A DNA stretch of 64,000 bases from Argyresthia goedartella (GCA_949825045.1 OX463810.1:36652201-36716200), one strand, 5' to 3'; shown: positions 30,701 to 39,445, counted from the stretch's first letter. Notes: generated from the letters alone by a model not told the origin. Numbers and translations are program-made.

Positions 30701-33367
30701 ACAGTGACGTCACACACATATCGACATGCAAGAGCACATTCAACAAGCACGCGTGTTAGCCATTCATATAAAGGAAAGGCTGAGGGCCCACAAAAAATCC
30801 AGAGAAAATTAAATATCGCTCCATATTATTATTTTTTAAATGAATATTTCTCGGAAATTACAACACCACGAAACATGCTCTGAGAACAACTGACCACCGT
30901 GATTAGCACTATCGATTTCCAAAAAATAAAATAATGATGTGTGATAAAAAAAAAACACAAGAGCTCCGTGGTCTAATGGGTTTCACGCTTGCTTCTTACA
31001 TAGGAGAAGCAGGTCTGACCATGTGCCAATGCGATAATTATTTGTACATTATAAGGACATTCTAACGGTGACGGAAAACATCGTGAGGAAACCTTCATTA
31101 TTCCTTAGCTGCGGCGATGGACTAGCCCCCTGTCAAAATGGAGTATTAAATAACTGGCTCAAAGTGGGCACAATGTTACACCGCAAGGTGGCAGAAAGTG
31201 GAACTAAATTTAAATGACTAGCTTAGGCGAGTAGACAAACGACATCAATCCAAATCATTTGCCTAGCTATTTGATTGAAGTGCTGAATATCATTCAGGCT
31301 CTAGTTGAATGGCGCTATTCAATAAAAAGGCTACGCTGTTAATTGAACGGCTGATTAAGCTAGTTGACTGCGACATATATACCTGTTTAGGCAGCTTCCT
31401 ATATACATCCCTCGCGGTCCGGTACGGCTTGGCATCGACATTGCTCCATACAGGCACGCTAGGGTCGCTGAGCTTCATCAGCTTGAGCGCGGCGCGCAGC
31501 GGCTCGGCGGCCGGCCGCATGGCGCGCGAGTGGAACGCGCCCGACACAGGCACGCGGCTGGCGCGCCGCACGCCGTACTTGGAGCCGTTGCTTGACACGA
31601 ACGAGAGAGACTGGACATAAAGACGAAATGGACGATTTTTTACTTTCAAAAGTAATATCGGGAGGTATAGTAGGAAAGTGAGGGATAGAGATATGCTACA
31701 ATGAGGGAAAGCATCCAATTTCTGTAATAAATGTAGCCCATTTATATCCCGACGGAGGGGCACACTCCTTTTCCCCAATTCAAGTAACATTGAGCCAAAA
31801 CTCCACTACGCTGATTCAGTGTGGGTTGATGATGGAGGTGTATCAAGACAGGAGATTTTACGGAATTAATTTATCAACCATGTTATGATAGCAGAAAGAT
31901 AAGGGAGTGAAAGTTAGAATAATCAAAAATTTCCGAGTCAAGAATTTGCAGCTGAAATGAAATGCCTCTTGCCATATTGGTGTTGCCAGTTCCCGAGCGA
32001 GGAACAGGAGTGTATCAAACTTAGTTTCTACATTTACACAAACCAAATGCAGAAAATTCCCACCTCCTCGTCCCCAGCCACAACCTTACAGTTGGGGTAC
32101 AGGTAGTTGGCCACCTCGCACACGGGTTCTTCAACACCCTTCTCCAGAGCGTGCGCGCGGGCGTCCATCAGCGCCGCCGACAAGCGGTGGTCTGCTGACA
32201 GGTAGACTGTTAGCAACCCGCCTGGGGACTGCTCGGAGGCTGCCTGTCAAATACATCAGTTATTTCTTTAATGCACAACACATAAAATATGTACAGATTA
32301 CTTAGAGGTGTAAATAATGTAAATAGGCAAGCTTATTTCTGACAAGAGATCTCTTTCAGCAAGTAAGTTGTAAAATATTATAGATTGGTCAGCATAAATC
32401 TGGGCCTAGTGGGAAGCTATGAGATCAGCTACGCGGAGCCATTTTGGCGAAAACGCGTGATTCAAACAGCCCAAATTCTAGTGCAGTTTCATACAGAAAC
32501 ACAAACAAAATGTAAACATAAGAGTGGTACGAAAAAAACGGCCCACAAAAAAGACGACCAAACTATTTTAATTAAAACCACAGAATAGCATAGGCTGGCT
32601 TTAAACTATGGTTGGTCTATGGTAAACTTATGCCAATGCAATTATGTACTTTTTTCTATGCCCAGTGTGGGCTTGCCAATCCAACCTCTAATAGTATTTC
32701 TATCAATCTTGATTGTTACCTGCATGGCTGCAGCTCGTAGCTCAACAAGCCTCAGCGCTGGCTCCAACTGTATTGCACCAGCTGCTACCAATGCCGTCAC
32801 CTCACCTAGAGAAAAGCCGGCCGCACCAGCCACCCTCTCCACGTGAGCAGCACGAGACTCCCGAGCCAACTCTAGTGCTCCTAGTGATGTCACGAGAATG
32901 CACACTTGTGCACGCTTTAGCAACTCGTCTTCTGGGCCTTGTAGGCAGACGCGGGCTACATCCCATCTGCAAACAATATAGAGCATATGAAGTTAATTAG
33001 TCTTCATTAGTGCTCAATTTTTCATTTTTTATTGTAGACTTAATACATACTTGAGAGTCTCCGAGGCGAGCGCATACAAGTCCTTCACCTGTGGCAGGTG
33101 CATAAAACGCTTGCCCATGCCGACAAACTGCGAGCCCTGCCCTGGAAACAGCAGGATGGCGGCGTCGCGGGGGTCGCGGGGCTCCGGGCGCGGAGGCTCC
33201 GGTCGGGAGGGGTACGGTTGAGTCGCCCAGTGGAGATCGCCTTCTGCAGGCCCGCCCTCGCCGTACGCCGCCGCGCCGGCTAGCAAACGCTTCAGCGGGG
33301 ACTCTTCACCCGCCGCGGTGCTGTACCGGCGCGACAGTACTCGAAGGCCTCGCGCGACCAATGACAT
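15590..33367 (-). CDS. MCAT: Mitochondrial malonyl-CoA:ACP transacylase (5 exons)
   Basis: It transfers malonyl from CoA to acyl carrier protein in mitochondrial type II fatty-acid synthesis. Exons on minus: 33367-33051, 32966-32720, 32243-32064, 31610-31383 and 15757-15590. They encode 379 residues, close to the usual 390. The N-terminus ([16 protein letters not shown]) is Arg/Ser-rich without acidic residues, as a mitochondrial presequence should be. Motifs: LLFPGQGSQ (residues 72-80), the nucleophile in GFSLGE (Ser158), and the catalytic His of [10 protein letters not shown] (His275). The C-terminus has [11 protein letters not shown] and LALGPGQ. All junctions are GT-AG and frames join. 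The last intron (15758-31382) is 15.6 kb of mobile elements, while the first four exons lie within 2 kb. Confidence 0.95.
16033..16115. repeat. Dispersed repeat, family 2, copy a
   Basis: It shares 'aacacgaagactatt', 'ggggcttcgct' and 'cttcacctaagctaccacagtatttt' with 38168-38265 and 47189-47285. The core is partly self-complementary. Confidence 0.55.
16424..16612 (-). mobile_element. CR1-like LINE 3' UTR fragment
   Basis: It matches 55765-55945: 'atcaaagtcaaagt.ctttattactgta', 'cactgtgggaga', 'gggcgtagaaactcccaca' and 'ggttgtgcttaacta'. It corresponds to the 3' end of the minus-strand CR1-like family whose protein part is seen at 56463-58222. Confidence 0.7.
16614..17012 (+). pseudogene. 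LINE ORF1, first part
   Basis: An open frame of 132 codons with a leading basic stretch and a predicted coiled segment ([20 protein letters not shown]). It ends at a stop near 17010, and the protein continues in other frames downstream, so ORF1 is broken. Confidence 0.6.
17761..18617 (+). pseudogene. LINE ORF2, APE-type endonuclease
   Basis: It starts near [10 protein letters not shown] with ALQETWLLP as the catalytic-Glu block. A frameshift near 18034 follows, then [19 protein letters not shown] and [10 protein letters not shown]. The usual Glu, Asp/Asn and Ser-Asp-His catalytic residues of apurinic-like nucleases are present. Confidence 0.8.
18674..20573 (+). pseudogene. LINE ORF2, reverse transcriptase
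   Basis: Two overlapping open frames (18674-19771 and 19704-20573) together cover RT blocks 0-9. The first includes [14 protein letters not shown], the FRPG block and motif [11 protein letters not shown]; the second has motif [11 protein letters not shown] and motif C YADD. The break near 19745 is a frameshift in the middle of the polymerase. Confidence 0.88.
21017..21040. repeat. (ATT)n microsatellite
   Basis: ATT repeats sit at the 3' end of the LINE and directly at the 3' end of the R4/Dong element. Confidence 0.85.
21115..23262 (-). CDS. R4/Dong ORF, RT and restriction-like endonuclease
   Basis: 715 codons. RT blocks: [20 protein letters not shown], motif [13 protein letters not shown] (residues 108-119), motif [12 protein letters not shown] (170-180) and motif C YMDD (216-219). 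A C-X2-C...H-X4-C knuckle ([18 protein letters not shown]) lies near residue 520. The restriction-like endonuclease has RPDIT near 603 and FLIDIAIP about 15 residues later, the PD-(D/E)xK core that nicks the target. Apart from the upstream frameshift it is open throughout. Confidence 0.82.
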   Translation of the reverse strand: MLQINNFIQNPEHMPYYITQGTTYMLPKDLTDTINPAKYRPITCLQNIYKIITACLSQLIYKHVNTNQLLAEQQKGCRKFSQGCKEQLIIDAVASKQALRKKRNNTMFIDYKKAFDSVPHTWLIYVLQHYKVHPTIISYLSTTMQTWNTILKLYNDKNTIQTDKIIIRRGIFQGDSLSPLWFCLALNPLSNLLNNTKKGFQIKFDDTHHTLSHLLYMDDIKLYGSNLTEIHKLADLTQQFSNDIQMEFGIDKCKIQSVHRGKVESNTYILENGDQIDPVDNEIGYKYLGYYQTQQIHQRETKKTITQKFRKRIHSILKTQLNARNTVKALNTYAIPILTYSFGIINWSQSDLIKHQRTINTLMTKYRKHHPRSCIQRLTLPKIEGGRGIIDLKNLHNKQITTLRRFFHAKSSHSTLHNAVAQSDFKHTPLNLQDHQAQINETIIKPQQKIDIWTRKSLHGRHRLDLANPNVDKTASNAWLKKGELFPETEGFMLAIQDQVIDTRNYRKHIIHDRTMASDMCRQCQNSSETIQHITGACRSLAQSDYKHRHDQVAAIIHQHLAFRYKLIAQKTAYYKYTPQTVLESTDFKLYWDRTIITDKTIHFNRPDITLHDKQNKTVFLIDIAIPNTHNLTTTFTEKNTKYTDLAIEIKIQWQVQSVKTIPIVISSTGVIPYTLHTSLKTLNIPRSTHILLQKATILNTCRIVRKFMGKDRDL
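23250..24566 (-). CDS. R4/Dong ORF, N-terminal part
   Basis: A 438-codon open frame starting [20 protein letters not shown], with an [12 protein letters not shown] block that I associate with the R4/Dong N-terminus. The middle is hydrophilic and Gln/His/Asn-rich. It leads into RT block 0 ([19 protein letters not shown]) and ends in a frameshift stop. It overlaps the downstream frame by 13 bases, and the original was almost certainly one ORF. Confidence 0.75.
   Translation of the reverse strand: MTWSNDINETIIRIYYKITRLESNKTAYRPTLHAAVMAAHPHLAHFSEQRISDQLRAIINNKYITDNRLQHIRDEVAMEIESGTEVHVNSLPTQSQIHTHLSSPSQNDTHHQLSNPEREEDQSDANTTHQHNQRNNFVVLPEEQIGELDELFTKTLAYLKDVDPTSRPYIPKQKPSRQFAILVHTINVKILPKHISTETDFNTLQTIIYCAAHTAITYNGGKIRGPNESQYSNKNRIPAWQIRLEKRIADLRADISRLTHYTQGNTSSNVQQHVERIKLQYKVHSQYEPDNTDPSQFLDTLKQKLNALASRLRRYKLTTLRKTQNKTFYTNEKQFYRSLLTENSNHPTQSQEAPTPEALHDFWSNIWSKPVTHNNSKWISDDQHALKNVPGMEFDGITIDTLISVIAKTHNWKATGSDKIHNYWYKKLTITHPIYCYR
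24592..26165 (-). mobile_element. CR1-like LINE fragment, split by a family E insertion
   Basis: The low-coordinate part (24660-24990) encodes the C-terminus of a CR1-like RT protein ([33 protein letters not shown]). The high part (25874-26163) encodes the upstream stretch [20 protein letters not shown] to SRLVYF. The two join in the order seen uninterrupted at 56300-56400. Between them sits about 880 bp of foreign DNA (24990-25873). The element's 3' tail is the (ATT)n used by the R4/Dong element. Confidence 0.85.
24990..25873 (-). mobile_element. Dispersed family E, longest copy
   Basis: It interrupts the CR1-like LINE. One end reads 'atttatctacacaagtatcataaaacc' and the other 'cagtcacataaactactatt'. 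The ends are not inverted repeats of each other. It contains an internal tandem duplication of about 65 bp at 25130-25255 (units with 'tcgaacgccgacgcccgcc' and 'gtgaagttggtact'). No protein is recognised. Shorter or partial copies lie at 6138-6240, 35426-35792 and 46350-46402. It is probably a non-autonomous element of unknown class. Confidence 0.65.
26189..28224 (+). pseudogene. Unplaced RT-like element with C-terminal zinc-knuckle/nuclease-like region
   Basis: Successive + frames encode one decayed protein. The parts in order: [92 protein letters not shown], then after breaks [15 protein letters not shown], the knuckle [32 protein letters not shown] and [24 protein letters not shown] looks like RT motif A. 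I recognise this as a widespread family of RT-like ORFs but cannot place it in a clade. Stops and frameshifts occur near 27250, 27720 and 27858, and block C (YADD-type) is missing. Confidence 0.6.
28230..28926. other. Intronic DNA with short repeats
   Basis: A 29-bp phrase ('tactttacaaattataggtgt') is duplicated near 28470-28525. An AATAAATAAA run is near 28558, and a 'gtagaggtctttggtctctgcctacccc' dispersed phrase near 28617. No coding potential. Confidence 0.5.
28927..30000 (+). mobile_element. Helitron-like non-autonomous cluster with repeated 5' ends
   Basis: The 5' phrase TCCTACTAATATTATAAA(C)GCG occurs at 28927, 29109, 29162 (shortened) and 29380. Each is followed by 'gaaagttt' and, for most, 'ttttacgcaaaa.actac' and 'tggattttaatgaaatttta'. 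Only one plausible 3' end is seen: a small GGTG/CACC hairpin followed by CTAG at 29997-30000. TC...CTRR ends and this 5' phrase are typical of lepidopteran Helitrons. The repeated heads suggest tandem 5' duplication or nested insertions. Confidence 0.65.
30001..30954. other. MCAT intron, nothing recognised
   Basis: It includes a GC-richer stretch at 30553-30750 with short open frames on both strands but no domain; it may be a decayed repeat. Confidence 0.45.
30955..31170 (+). mobile_element. tRNA-derived SINE, family 2, copy a
   Basis: The head GAGCTCCGTGGTCTAATGGG contains an A-box-like TGGTCTAATGG at 30969-30979. A degenerate B box AGGTCTGACC follows near 31010. A related copy is inverted at 54765-54995, and the 3' body is seen at 31728-31850. 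Confidence 0.65.
31383..31610 (-). CDS. MCAT: MCAT exon 4 with catalytic histidine
   Basis: It has 76 codons, phase 0 to phase 0. It encodes [20 protein letters not shown], then [13 protein letters not shown] with the active-site His, and [11 protein letters not shown]. The acceptor is TGTCCAG and the donor GTATAT on minus. Confidence 0.95.
31728..31850. repeat. SINE family 2, body fragment
   Basis: It shares 'gtagccca', 'cccgacggaggggcacac', 'caagtaacattgagcc' and 'cagtgtgggttgatg' with 54785-54900. Confidence 0.55.
32064..32243 (-). CDS. MCAT: MCAT exon 3
   Basis: It has 60 codons, phase 0 to phase 0, with [19 protein letters not shown] as the most recognisable block (compare GIENPVCEVSNYLFP in vertebrates). 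The acceptor is TTGACAG and the donor GTGGGA. Confidence 0.95.
32720..32966 (-). CDS. MCAT: MCAT exon 2 with nucleophilic serine
   Basis: It encodes [20 protein letters not shown] and [19 protein letters not shown]; Ser158 in GFSLGE is the acyl-enzyme nucleophile. The exon enters in phase 2 (completing Lys106) and ends in phase 0. The donor is GTAACA. Confidence 0.95.
33051..33367 (-). CDS. MCAT: MCAT exon 1 with presequence
   Basis: The start ATG at 33367 is followed by an Arg/Ser-rich presequence. [17 protein letters not shown] is the oxyanion-hole block. The exon ends in phase 2 at a GTATGT donor. An upstream in-frame start is not apparent. Confidence 0.94.
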
Positions 33368-34440
33368 GCTAATGATATTGATATCCTTTGCAGGTGCTTT
33401 AGATGGTATGCTACCAATTTAATATAATAAAATAACCCGAGAGACCGTAACGTCAAGCACAGCACATTAGATAAAAATAAAATGTTTGATATTGTCTTGA
33501 TTGTGGAGCTTTTTATATGTTTTTCACATAAATTCACAGCATGTAGAGGTTGTATGAATGCTAGAAGAGGAGTATTTATTGTTCACAGACATAAATTACG
33601 ATGGTTTGTTATGATTTTGACCATCATGCATGCATGACAAATTGACAATGAGACATGTGACATTTGTTTGTTTGCTAGCAGTGTTGCCAGACGAGAAGGT
33701 GAAAATGCGGTATGGGTGCTTCAAAAACGCGGTTTATTCATACAACGACATGGGAATTTATAATGGCAAGTATTTAAACGCTTAACAAATAATCCCTGAT
33801 TTTTTTACCAAAATATCTCAACACTGCAACAAAAGTCAGTATTTAACCACAAAACAGAATCAATTTTGCAAACTGTTTTACTACATAAGTAAAACCGTTA
33901 TACCAAGTGATTATCTGAAATCTGAATGTAAACCTAACAATTATTTTATTAACTACAAAAATCTAAACCCAACTATACTTGAATCAAGCACCTATTAATC
34001 TTTGGGGGCCATAAGTTTTAATAATGAAAACACCATTTAATCAATCACTATTATCTAATCAATCAATCAAAAATCACCTAAATACAAACATAATAACAAC
34101 AAAGAACGATAAATCAGATATAGAATGTGTCCTCATAAGGGTATATAGTATGATATGAATATTTAGGTTTAATGGTTTTTACAAGGGTCTAATCTTACGA
34201 GGTGTATTAGAGCCATTTACTGACCGTCGATTCGATTCAAATTTGCTATACTTGCATATCTCAAGGTTCTCACCAACCAAACCACCAATTCCATATTCAT
34301 GCATGCGGATGCAGTGCTGCAGTGCATGCCATGCTGACGTGACGTTGCCGCTTTGTGCGAGAGCGAGTTCTGGTGTGGGGGGAGCGGGGCACTGCGGGAT
34401 GTGTGTGTGCGAGCGAGCGCTGCTTATTTAGTATTCTCGT
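33368..34440. promoter_or_regulatory. Intergenic/5' region of MCAT
   Basis: MCAT's promoter should lie just above 33367. The region is AT-rich to about 34240 and then GC-richer (34310-34420) with GCGAGCGAGCGC. No TATA box is obvious. Confidence 0.4.
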
Positions 34441-34560
34441 AAACTTAGTCACAGATAGATGGGACAAGCGGACTGTTCTTTTACAGATCGTTTAATTGTA
34501 TTTCGAACTGGAAGACAGTGAAGTGACAGATAAACTGTTAAAACGGTGAAAATGACGAAA
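34441..34560 (+). other. Candidate first exon of an unidentified + strand transcript
   Basis: A GC-rich stretch and an arthropod Inr-like TTAGTC (34446-34451) precede a leader that contains ATGACGAAAG at 34551-34560, directly followed by a GTAAAT donor. The short start exon (Met-Thr-Lys) has no visible continuation that fits in frame. It could be an alternative 5' exon of the ZNF706 homologue or chance. Confidence 0.3.
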
Positions 34561-34659
34561 GGTAAATAAAAATAGAGGTGCTGTACTATTGTAATTAATA
34601 ATTAGGTATTGTTACGTATGGTATGGTACAAAATTACAACATAGTTTTCTTTGTTACGA

Positions 34660-35206
34660 CCACATAGTTAGTAGAGCTGCAAAAAAGTTTAGATTTCTCC
34701 TGCGTGCCACAAAGGATTTCAGTCCAAGATTACTCTCTTTAACACTCTTGTACGAAGTATTTTGGAGTTCGGTAGTCCCATCTGGAATCCAGTATATAGT
34801 GTTCACATTGAGAGGCTAGAGTCTATACAGCGGTCCTTTACACGACACCTTTCAATTCCTCTGGAATCAGTCACAGGGACTCTGACGAGGACACGTTTTT
34901 TTTATTACATTACATTATCTGGTCGAAGGCGTATGCTTGACCTGACTTTCCTACACTATGTTATAAACAGCCAAGTACAATGTCAGGATGTTCTGGAGAC
35001 AATTGGACTATCTGTGCCACGTATTAACTCTCGACGTATCAATCCAAATACGTTTGTGGTGCCTCATTGTAGAACGAACCTATGCACCATTAGCTAGAAT
35101 GCTCTCCACCTATAATGAGTTGTGGAAAACATGCGAAGTCGATATATTTCGAGACAGTATTGGTTCCTTCAAACATAAGCTGGCCAATAAAACTATAGCC
35201 AAATGA
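34660..35206 (+). pseudogene. LINE RT C-terminal fragment (Jockey/CR1-like)
   Basis: Frames read RAAKKFRFLLRATKDFSPRL, then after a frameshift LEFGSPIWNPVYSVHIERLE, SIQRSFTRHL, GRRRMLDLTFLH and VPRINSRRIN. This is the post-RT 'thumb' region typical of LINEs. Only the C-terminus is present. Confidence 0.75.
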
Positions 35207-35425
35207 TACCTGTCTTATACTCGTATTTATATATTATGTTGTATGAAAGTGTACCTATTACATATATAATACCTATATAGTGTTTACGTTAATGCCAATT
35301 GATTTGTATTTTTTCGAAAATGTTTTGCATGTCTATAATAGACATAGACACAAGTATCTGTTTGTTTGTAATGTTTATCTTAATGTTATGTGTTTATGTT
35401 GTTGGTGTGTCTCACGTGTCTGTAT

Positions 35426-35792
35426 AATAGTAGTTTATGTGACTGATACATAATGGGGGGCATTAAAACTGGACTTGAGAGATGCCTAATTACGTAAAAT
35501 TACATACACTAGTTTATCTACACACATATCATAAGCTCTCTTTGATGTGTTCAGGAATCGCATGTTTGACCGGCATTGTGGCATTGAGTTGTTTAGCTTG
35601 TTCTGTAGTACCATCTTCACAGACAAAGTACAGGTGGGCGTCGGCGTTCGAAATTTGAATTGTCATAATATGTAGAAAATTTACACATTATGGTCATAAT
35701 GTTCAATATTCAGATAAGAAATGAGTTTTTACAAAATAGTTGTTTTTGGATGCAGTAAAGAGGGTTTATGATACGTGAGTAGATAAATAAAT
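35426..35792 (+). mobile_element. Dispersed family E copy
   Basis: It starts AATAGTAGTTTATGTGACTG and ends 'gcagtaaagagggtttatgatacgtgagtagataaataaat', the reverse complement of the ends of 24990-25873. The middle shares 'gcatgtttgaccggcattgtggc' and 'gcgtcggcgttcgaaattt'. It is shorter, lacking the tandem duplication. Confidence 0.65.
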
Positions 35793-35977
35793 TATTATGA
35801 TTTTATTTACTGCTCTTTAAAATGTTTATGTTATTTGTTGCCCTAGTTTTGAATGTTTTATACTTTTCTAAGGAAATGGAATAAAAACTTTATTGTTATT
35901 ATTGGCATAAGAGCGACTCAGATGCCATATTGGAAAAAAAAATACAAGACGACTCGAAGTTGGCTCGTATAGTATGT

Positions 35978-36021
35978 TATTATATATATAATTATATATA
36001 TATATATATATATATTATATA
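35978..36021. repeat. (AT)n microsatellite
   Basis: An almost uninterrupted run of AT dinucleotides. Confidence 0.9.
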
Positions 36022-36109
36022 ATGTTATTTGTCTGTGATGATTATCGGTTTTCCAATGTGGCAACATTGCCTTTCGCTATCCGTTTCTATCTACAGAAAA
36101 ATGATTGCA

Positions 36110-36289
36110 GTGCAGACGTCAAAAACGTCATTTGAATTGAAAGTGTTTATCTGTGAATTCGTGTCTTTTTGCCTTTTGCGCTCGCTCGCCTCGTCGGTTC
36201 TACTCGTTCGATTATCTCAAAATACGAGACAATAAAAATTTCTGGCGTCAATCCTATAATTCGATAAGTGTAATAGATAAACAATAAAG
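36110..36289 (+). other. Candidate 5' non-coding exon of the ZNF706 homologue
   Basis: It ends at a good donor (AATAAAG followed by GTACGTAA at 36290). The coding exon begins exactly at an acceptor (TTGTTGCAG before the ATG at 36480), so a separate leader exon must exist; this is the nearest fitting one. Confidence 0.45.
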
Positions 36290-36479
36290 GTACGTAATTC
36301 CTCATTTATTGATTGGTCTAGATGTGACGTCCTAACAGCCAAATCGAGGTGGTAATCGACGAATGCTTTCACCGTAGGTATGGAACGTCAATGCCACGGT
36401 GTGTTCAGGTTTTGAGCTGTTGCGGAAGCCCTCGTAAGGTTGTGAAGTGTTGCAATGACTATTGAGCATGTTGTTGCAG

Positions 36480-36623
36480 ATGGCCCGCGGGCAGCAGAAG
36501 ATCCAGTCCCAGGCGAAGGCAGCGGAGAAGACCGCAAAGCTGAAGAAGCAGCAGGGTCACAGCGCCACAGCTCAGAAAGCGGCTGCGGCAAAGGCGTTAA
36601 GTTTTGTCTGTGTGCTGTGCAAG
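36480..36623 (+). CDS. ZNF706: ZNF706 exon 1 (coding)
   Basis: It has 48 codons from the ATG directly after the acceptor, ending VCVLCK at a GTAACT donor, phase 0. It contains the two finger cysteines. Confidence 0.92.
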
Positions 36624-39445
36624 GTAACTCATAGGCACTTTATTTTGTTGTAGGTCTAGGCTGATGCTGATGTAGTGGCTTACTGCTGTCAATTCACTTA
36701 ATAACTCAAAGGATTGTTCCTTTGAGAGTTTGAGACACAATTGCAATTATAGTGAAGACAAGTAGGTATTTTAAATAATTCAAATTGTTTATTTACACTG
36801 AAATATTTTAAACAAAGATGACATTCACAACTAAACTTTAGCTGTCATGGGAATTTCGTCAACTGTTATTCATATATTTTTTTGTTTACATGCTAGTTAA
36901 TACTATTAATTACATATTATGTAGGTTGGTAAATAATATATAATTAATAGTTCCTACACAATTATTAATTAATGAATCCCTTTGGTTTTAATTTAGTAAT
37001 TTAAAACACACATAGAGATAACTCATAATAGATCAAATATGTACAAAGGCGAGCTTATCTCGAACAAGAGATTTCTTCCGGCAAACCATGATGAGTAGAA
37101 GAGGTGATGGTTGAGCTGGGTAATACAAGTAATGTACAGGGTTATTTTTGGACCCCGAGCCAAATTTTTTAATGTGATAATATTGCAGAAGTACAATCAA
37201 TTTATGAAATAAAAAACAATATTTATGTTTTACATTCTGTCGCCAATTCGTCCTAACACAGATTTAAATTATGCTTCAAAAGTCGCTGGAAAATCAGATT
37301 TAAAAAAGGAAAAGTTGTTTTTTTTTACCATGAATACTTTTTTTTATCTATTTTTATAAATAATATTTTTTTTTCGCTAGGGGTCCAAAAATAACCCTGT
37401 GTATTACTAATATAACACTGCTAATATTTATTTATTTGAAAGCAACCACAGCAATTCATCCAATTATTTATCATAGGGTATAAACATGTAGTTTTGTAGG
37501 GTATTTTGCAACTCTTGCATTTACAACAGACATTCAGTGCTAGCTTTAAATGCCTCTGTTCCTTTTATTGATCTGTCCTTTCATGTTTGACATTGTAATT
37601 GCCATTCTAAAGCTATTGTAATTCTATTGTTTAAGTTGCTATTAAACATTATAACAAACTTGACATCCATGCACGCATCAGCATTAACCGGTAGGGATCT
37701 AGTATTGTTTCGCAGGATAATGGGGGGGGAGAGGCGGTGGAGAGGGTAGGTCCCCCATCCCTGTGACACTACTCCCGTTACAAGGCAATGCACCATTCTG
37801 GAGAAAATTTAACTTTTTGTAACCTCATTTTTGAGGTTATGTTTACATAATTTTGTGACGAAAGTGACCAATTTCACATTATTATTTCGAAATCGCCTTG
37901 GGGGGGTCCCCCCATCCCCCTGACTCTACTCCAATTACAAGTTAATGAACCGTTGTTGAGAATATTAACTTTTTATAACCACATTTTTGAGGTTATGTTT
38001 ACATAACTTCGCTACTAAAGTATTCCTATTTCGCATTATTATTTCGAAATCGCCTTTACCCCGGCTACTAAGGCTCATAAAAAGGCAAGTATTTAATAGC
38101 ACACCAAAAATACTGATTTTCACAGCAAAAAAGGATCAGCAAAAACGCTTTTTTAAGTATTTTTGCTGTTCTTACATGTTCAATCTAATACGAAGGATAA
38201 AGGGGCTTCGCTTCGCTCACCCCCTTTACCCTTCACATAAGCTACCGCAGTATTTTGCCCTGATGTTTGCTGTAAAAATCAGTATATTTGCTGTGCAAAT
38301 CAGTATTATTGAAGTGCAGTTTAGTTTAATAATATTAGAACATTCACGAAACTCGAGAAGAAACGGAATGAATGAACGAAAATTCTCCTTTTTTTTTGCT
38401 TGACATTTTGGACCACAGACTGTTTTACAACACTATTTTTCATTTCACTATCGCTATTTATCTGATTTGAGGTTAGAAACTGTTTTTATTAAAACTTGAT
38501 AAATATGCATTACCTTGTAATGTAATGAATATGTAATAAGAGTGGTAGTGTTATAATCATGGAGCCAGCCCCAACCAGATTTAACCCCTTTTACCCCCAT
38601 TCTCCTGGGAAACGATTCTAGACCCAAGCCCATTAACCTTTTGACCGCCATAAATCAATACAAAATGTGTCACTCAAACGCCAAACAAACATGCTATGCT
38701 TTGCAAAATAAAAATTTATTCATACTTTTAATAAAAAAATGTGTCGGCTGTAGCTGATGTGGAGCCATTGGCACAACTCTCAGTTGTCGGCCTGTGTCAT
38801 CTGGGGCAGAGAAAAATTTAAGCTGCCTGTGCATTAAAAATACAAATAATAAATTTATTACACCAAATGTTAACTTTGGATAGCTTAATCATAATCTGGT
38901 GGGAAAGAAGGCCAAAAAATCTACATCACAACATTAATTCTACATCTGATTGTGAGGTACTGACGTGTCCAGCCTTTTACTTACAACTAAAATTAACAAT
39001 AATGATAACTTAACCAGCGCCCAGGAAACTGGCCGATAATCTCAGGATTTTGTACCATTCCTATTTTCATGCAATTTAGATCCAAAATTCCATTAACTGA
39101 AATTCCATTGACTGAGTTTTGAAAATATGAATACTGTTACTTTGTTTGATGATGGGTTAATGGGATTGTAGCTGAGGGGTTAAAGGAAGAAATGATTACA
39201 ATTGTCCTAGCAGAAAACATAGAGACAACAGGGTTGTTATACCATCCTAGTTACTCTGCGGATGGATTTACAGTAACAATTGAGTGGTGTTATATTGCTA
39301 TATGATTGCTAGTTGTTTATTGAGATATATAGCGGCATTTATCAATTGTCAACAGGCACAGATGCCCGACCCCAAGACCTACAAGCAGCACTTTGAGAAC
39401 AAGCACCCAAAGAATGACTTACCGGAGGACTTGAAGGGCATCTAA
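36480..39445 (+). CDS. ZNF706: ZNF706 homologue (2 coding exons)
   Basis: A 77-residue protein joined from 36480-36623 and 39356-39445. The N-terminus MARGQQKIQSQAKAAEKTAK is the conserved Lys/Gln-rich start shared by ZNF706 and 4F5-type small proteins. It is followed by a single C2H2 finger (FVCVLCK ... HFENKH) and a short acidic tail (LPEDLKGI). Vertebrate ZNF706 has 76 residues with the same layout and has been linked to control of differentiation in stem cells. The intron (2.7 kb) holds a MITE-like element and a tandem repeat. An ATTAAA signal follows at 39585-39590. It converges on XPA. Confidence 0.92.
37136..37400. mobile_element. MITE with 25-bp terminal inverted repeats
   Basis: The left end ACAGGGTTATTTTTGGACCC (37136-37160) is repeated inverted at 37376-37400 with 24 of 25 bases matching. 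The similarity continues a few bases outward (AGTAAT). It is AT-rich with no coding sequence. It lies in the ZNF706 intron. Confidence 0.8.
37750..38062. repeat. 156-bp tandem duplication
   Basis: Two diverged units both begin GGTCCCCC.ATCCC and share 'ttgaggttatgtttacataa' and 'attattatttcgaaatcgcct'. Alternating C-rich and G-rich ends border them. Confidence 0.7.
38168..38265. repeat. Dispersed repeat, family 2, copy b
   Basis: 'gttcttacatgttcaatctaatacgaagga' then 'ggggcttcgcttcgctcacccccttt' and 'cttcacataagctaccgcagtattttgccctg'; compare 16033 and 47189. Confidence 0.6.
38266..39355 (+). other. ZNF706 intron, remaining part
   Basis: No further gene or repeat is recognised. Confidence 0.5.
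39356..39445 (+). CDS. ZNF706: ZNF706 exon 2 (coding)
   Basis: AQMPDPKTYKQHFENKHPKN and then DLPEDLKGI and TAA. It supplies the two finger histidines. The acceptor is GTCAACAG. Confidence 0.93.
   Translation, partial: AQMPDPKTYKQHFENKHPKNDLPEDLKGI

Larger units (their letters stand above)
15758..31382 (-). other. MCAT intron 4, filled with mobile elements
   Basis: Spanning it are a LINE 3' UTR, a long LINE, an R4/Dong element, a CR1-like fragment split by another repeat, an RT-like element and Helitron-like repeats, listed separately. At 16033-16115 there is dispersed family 2 ('cacgaagactatt..ggggcttcgct..cttcacctaagctac'). The stretch 15790-16030 holds nothing recognised. Confidence 0.8.
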
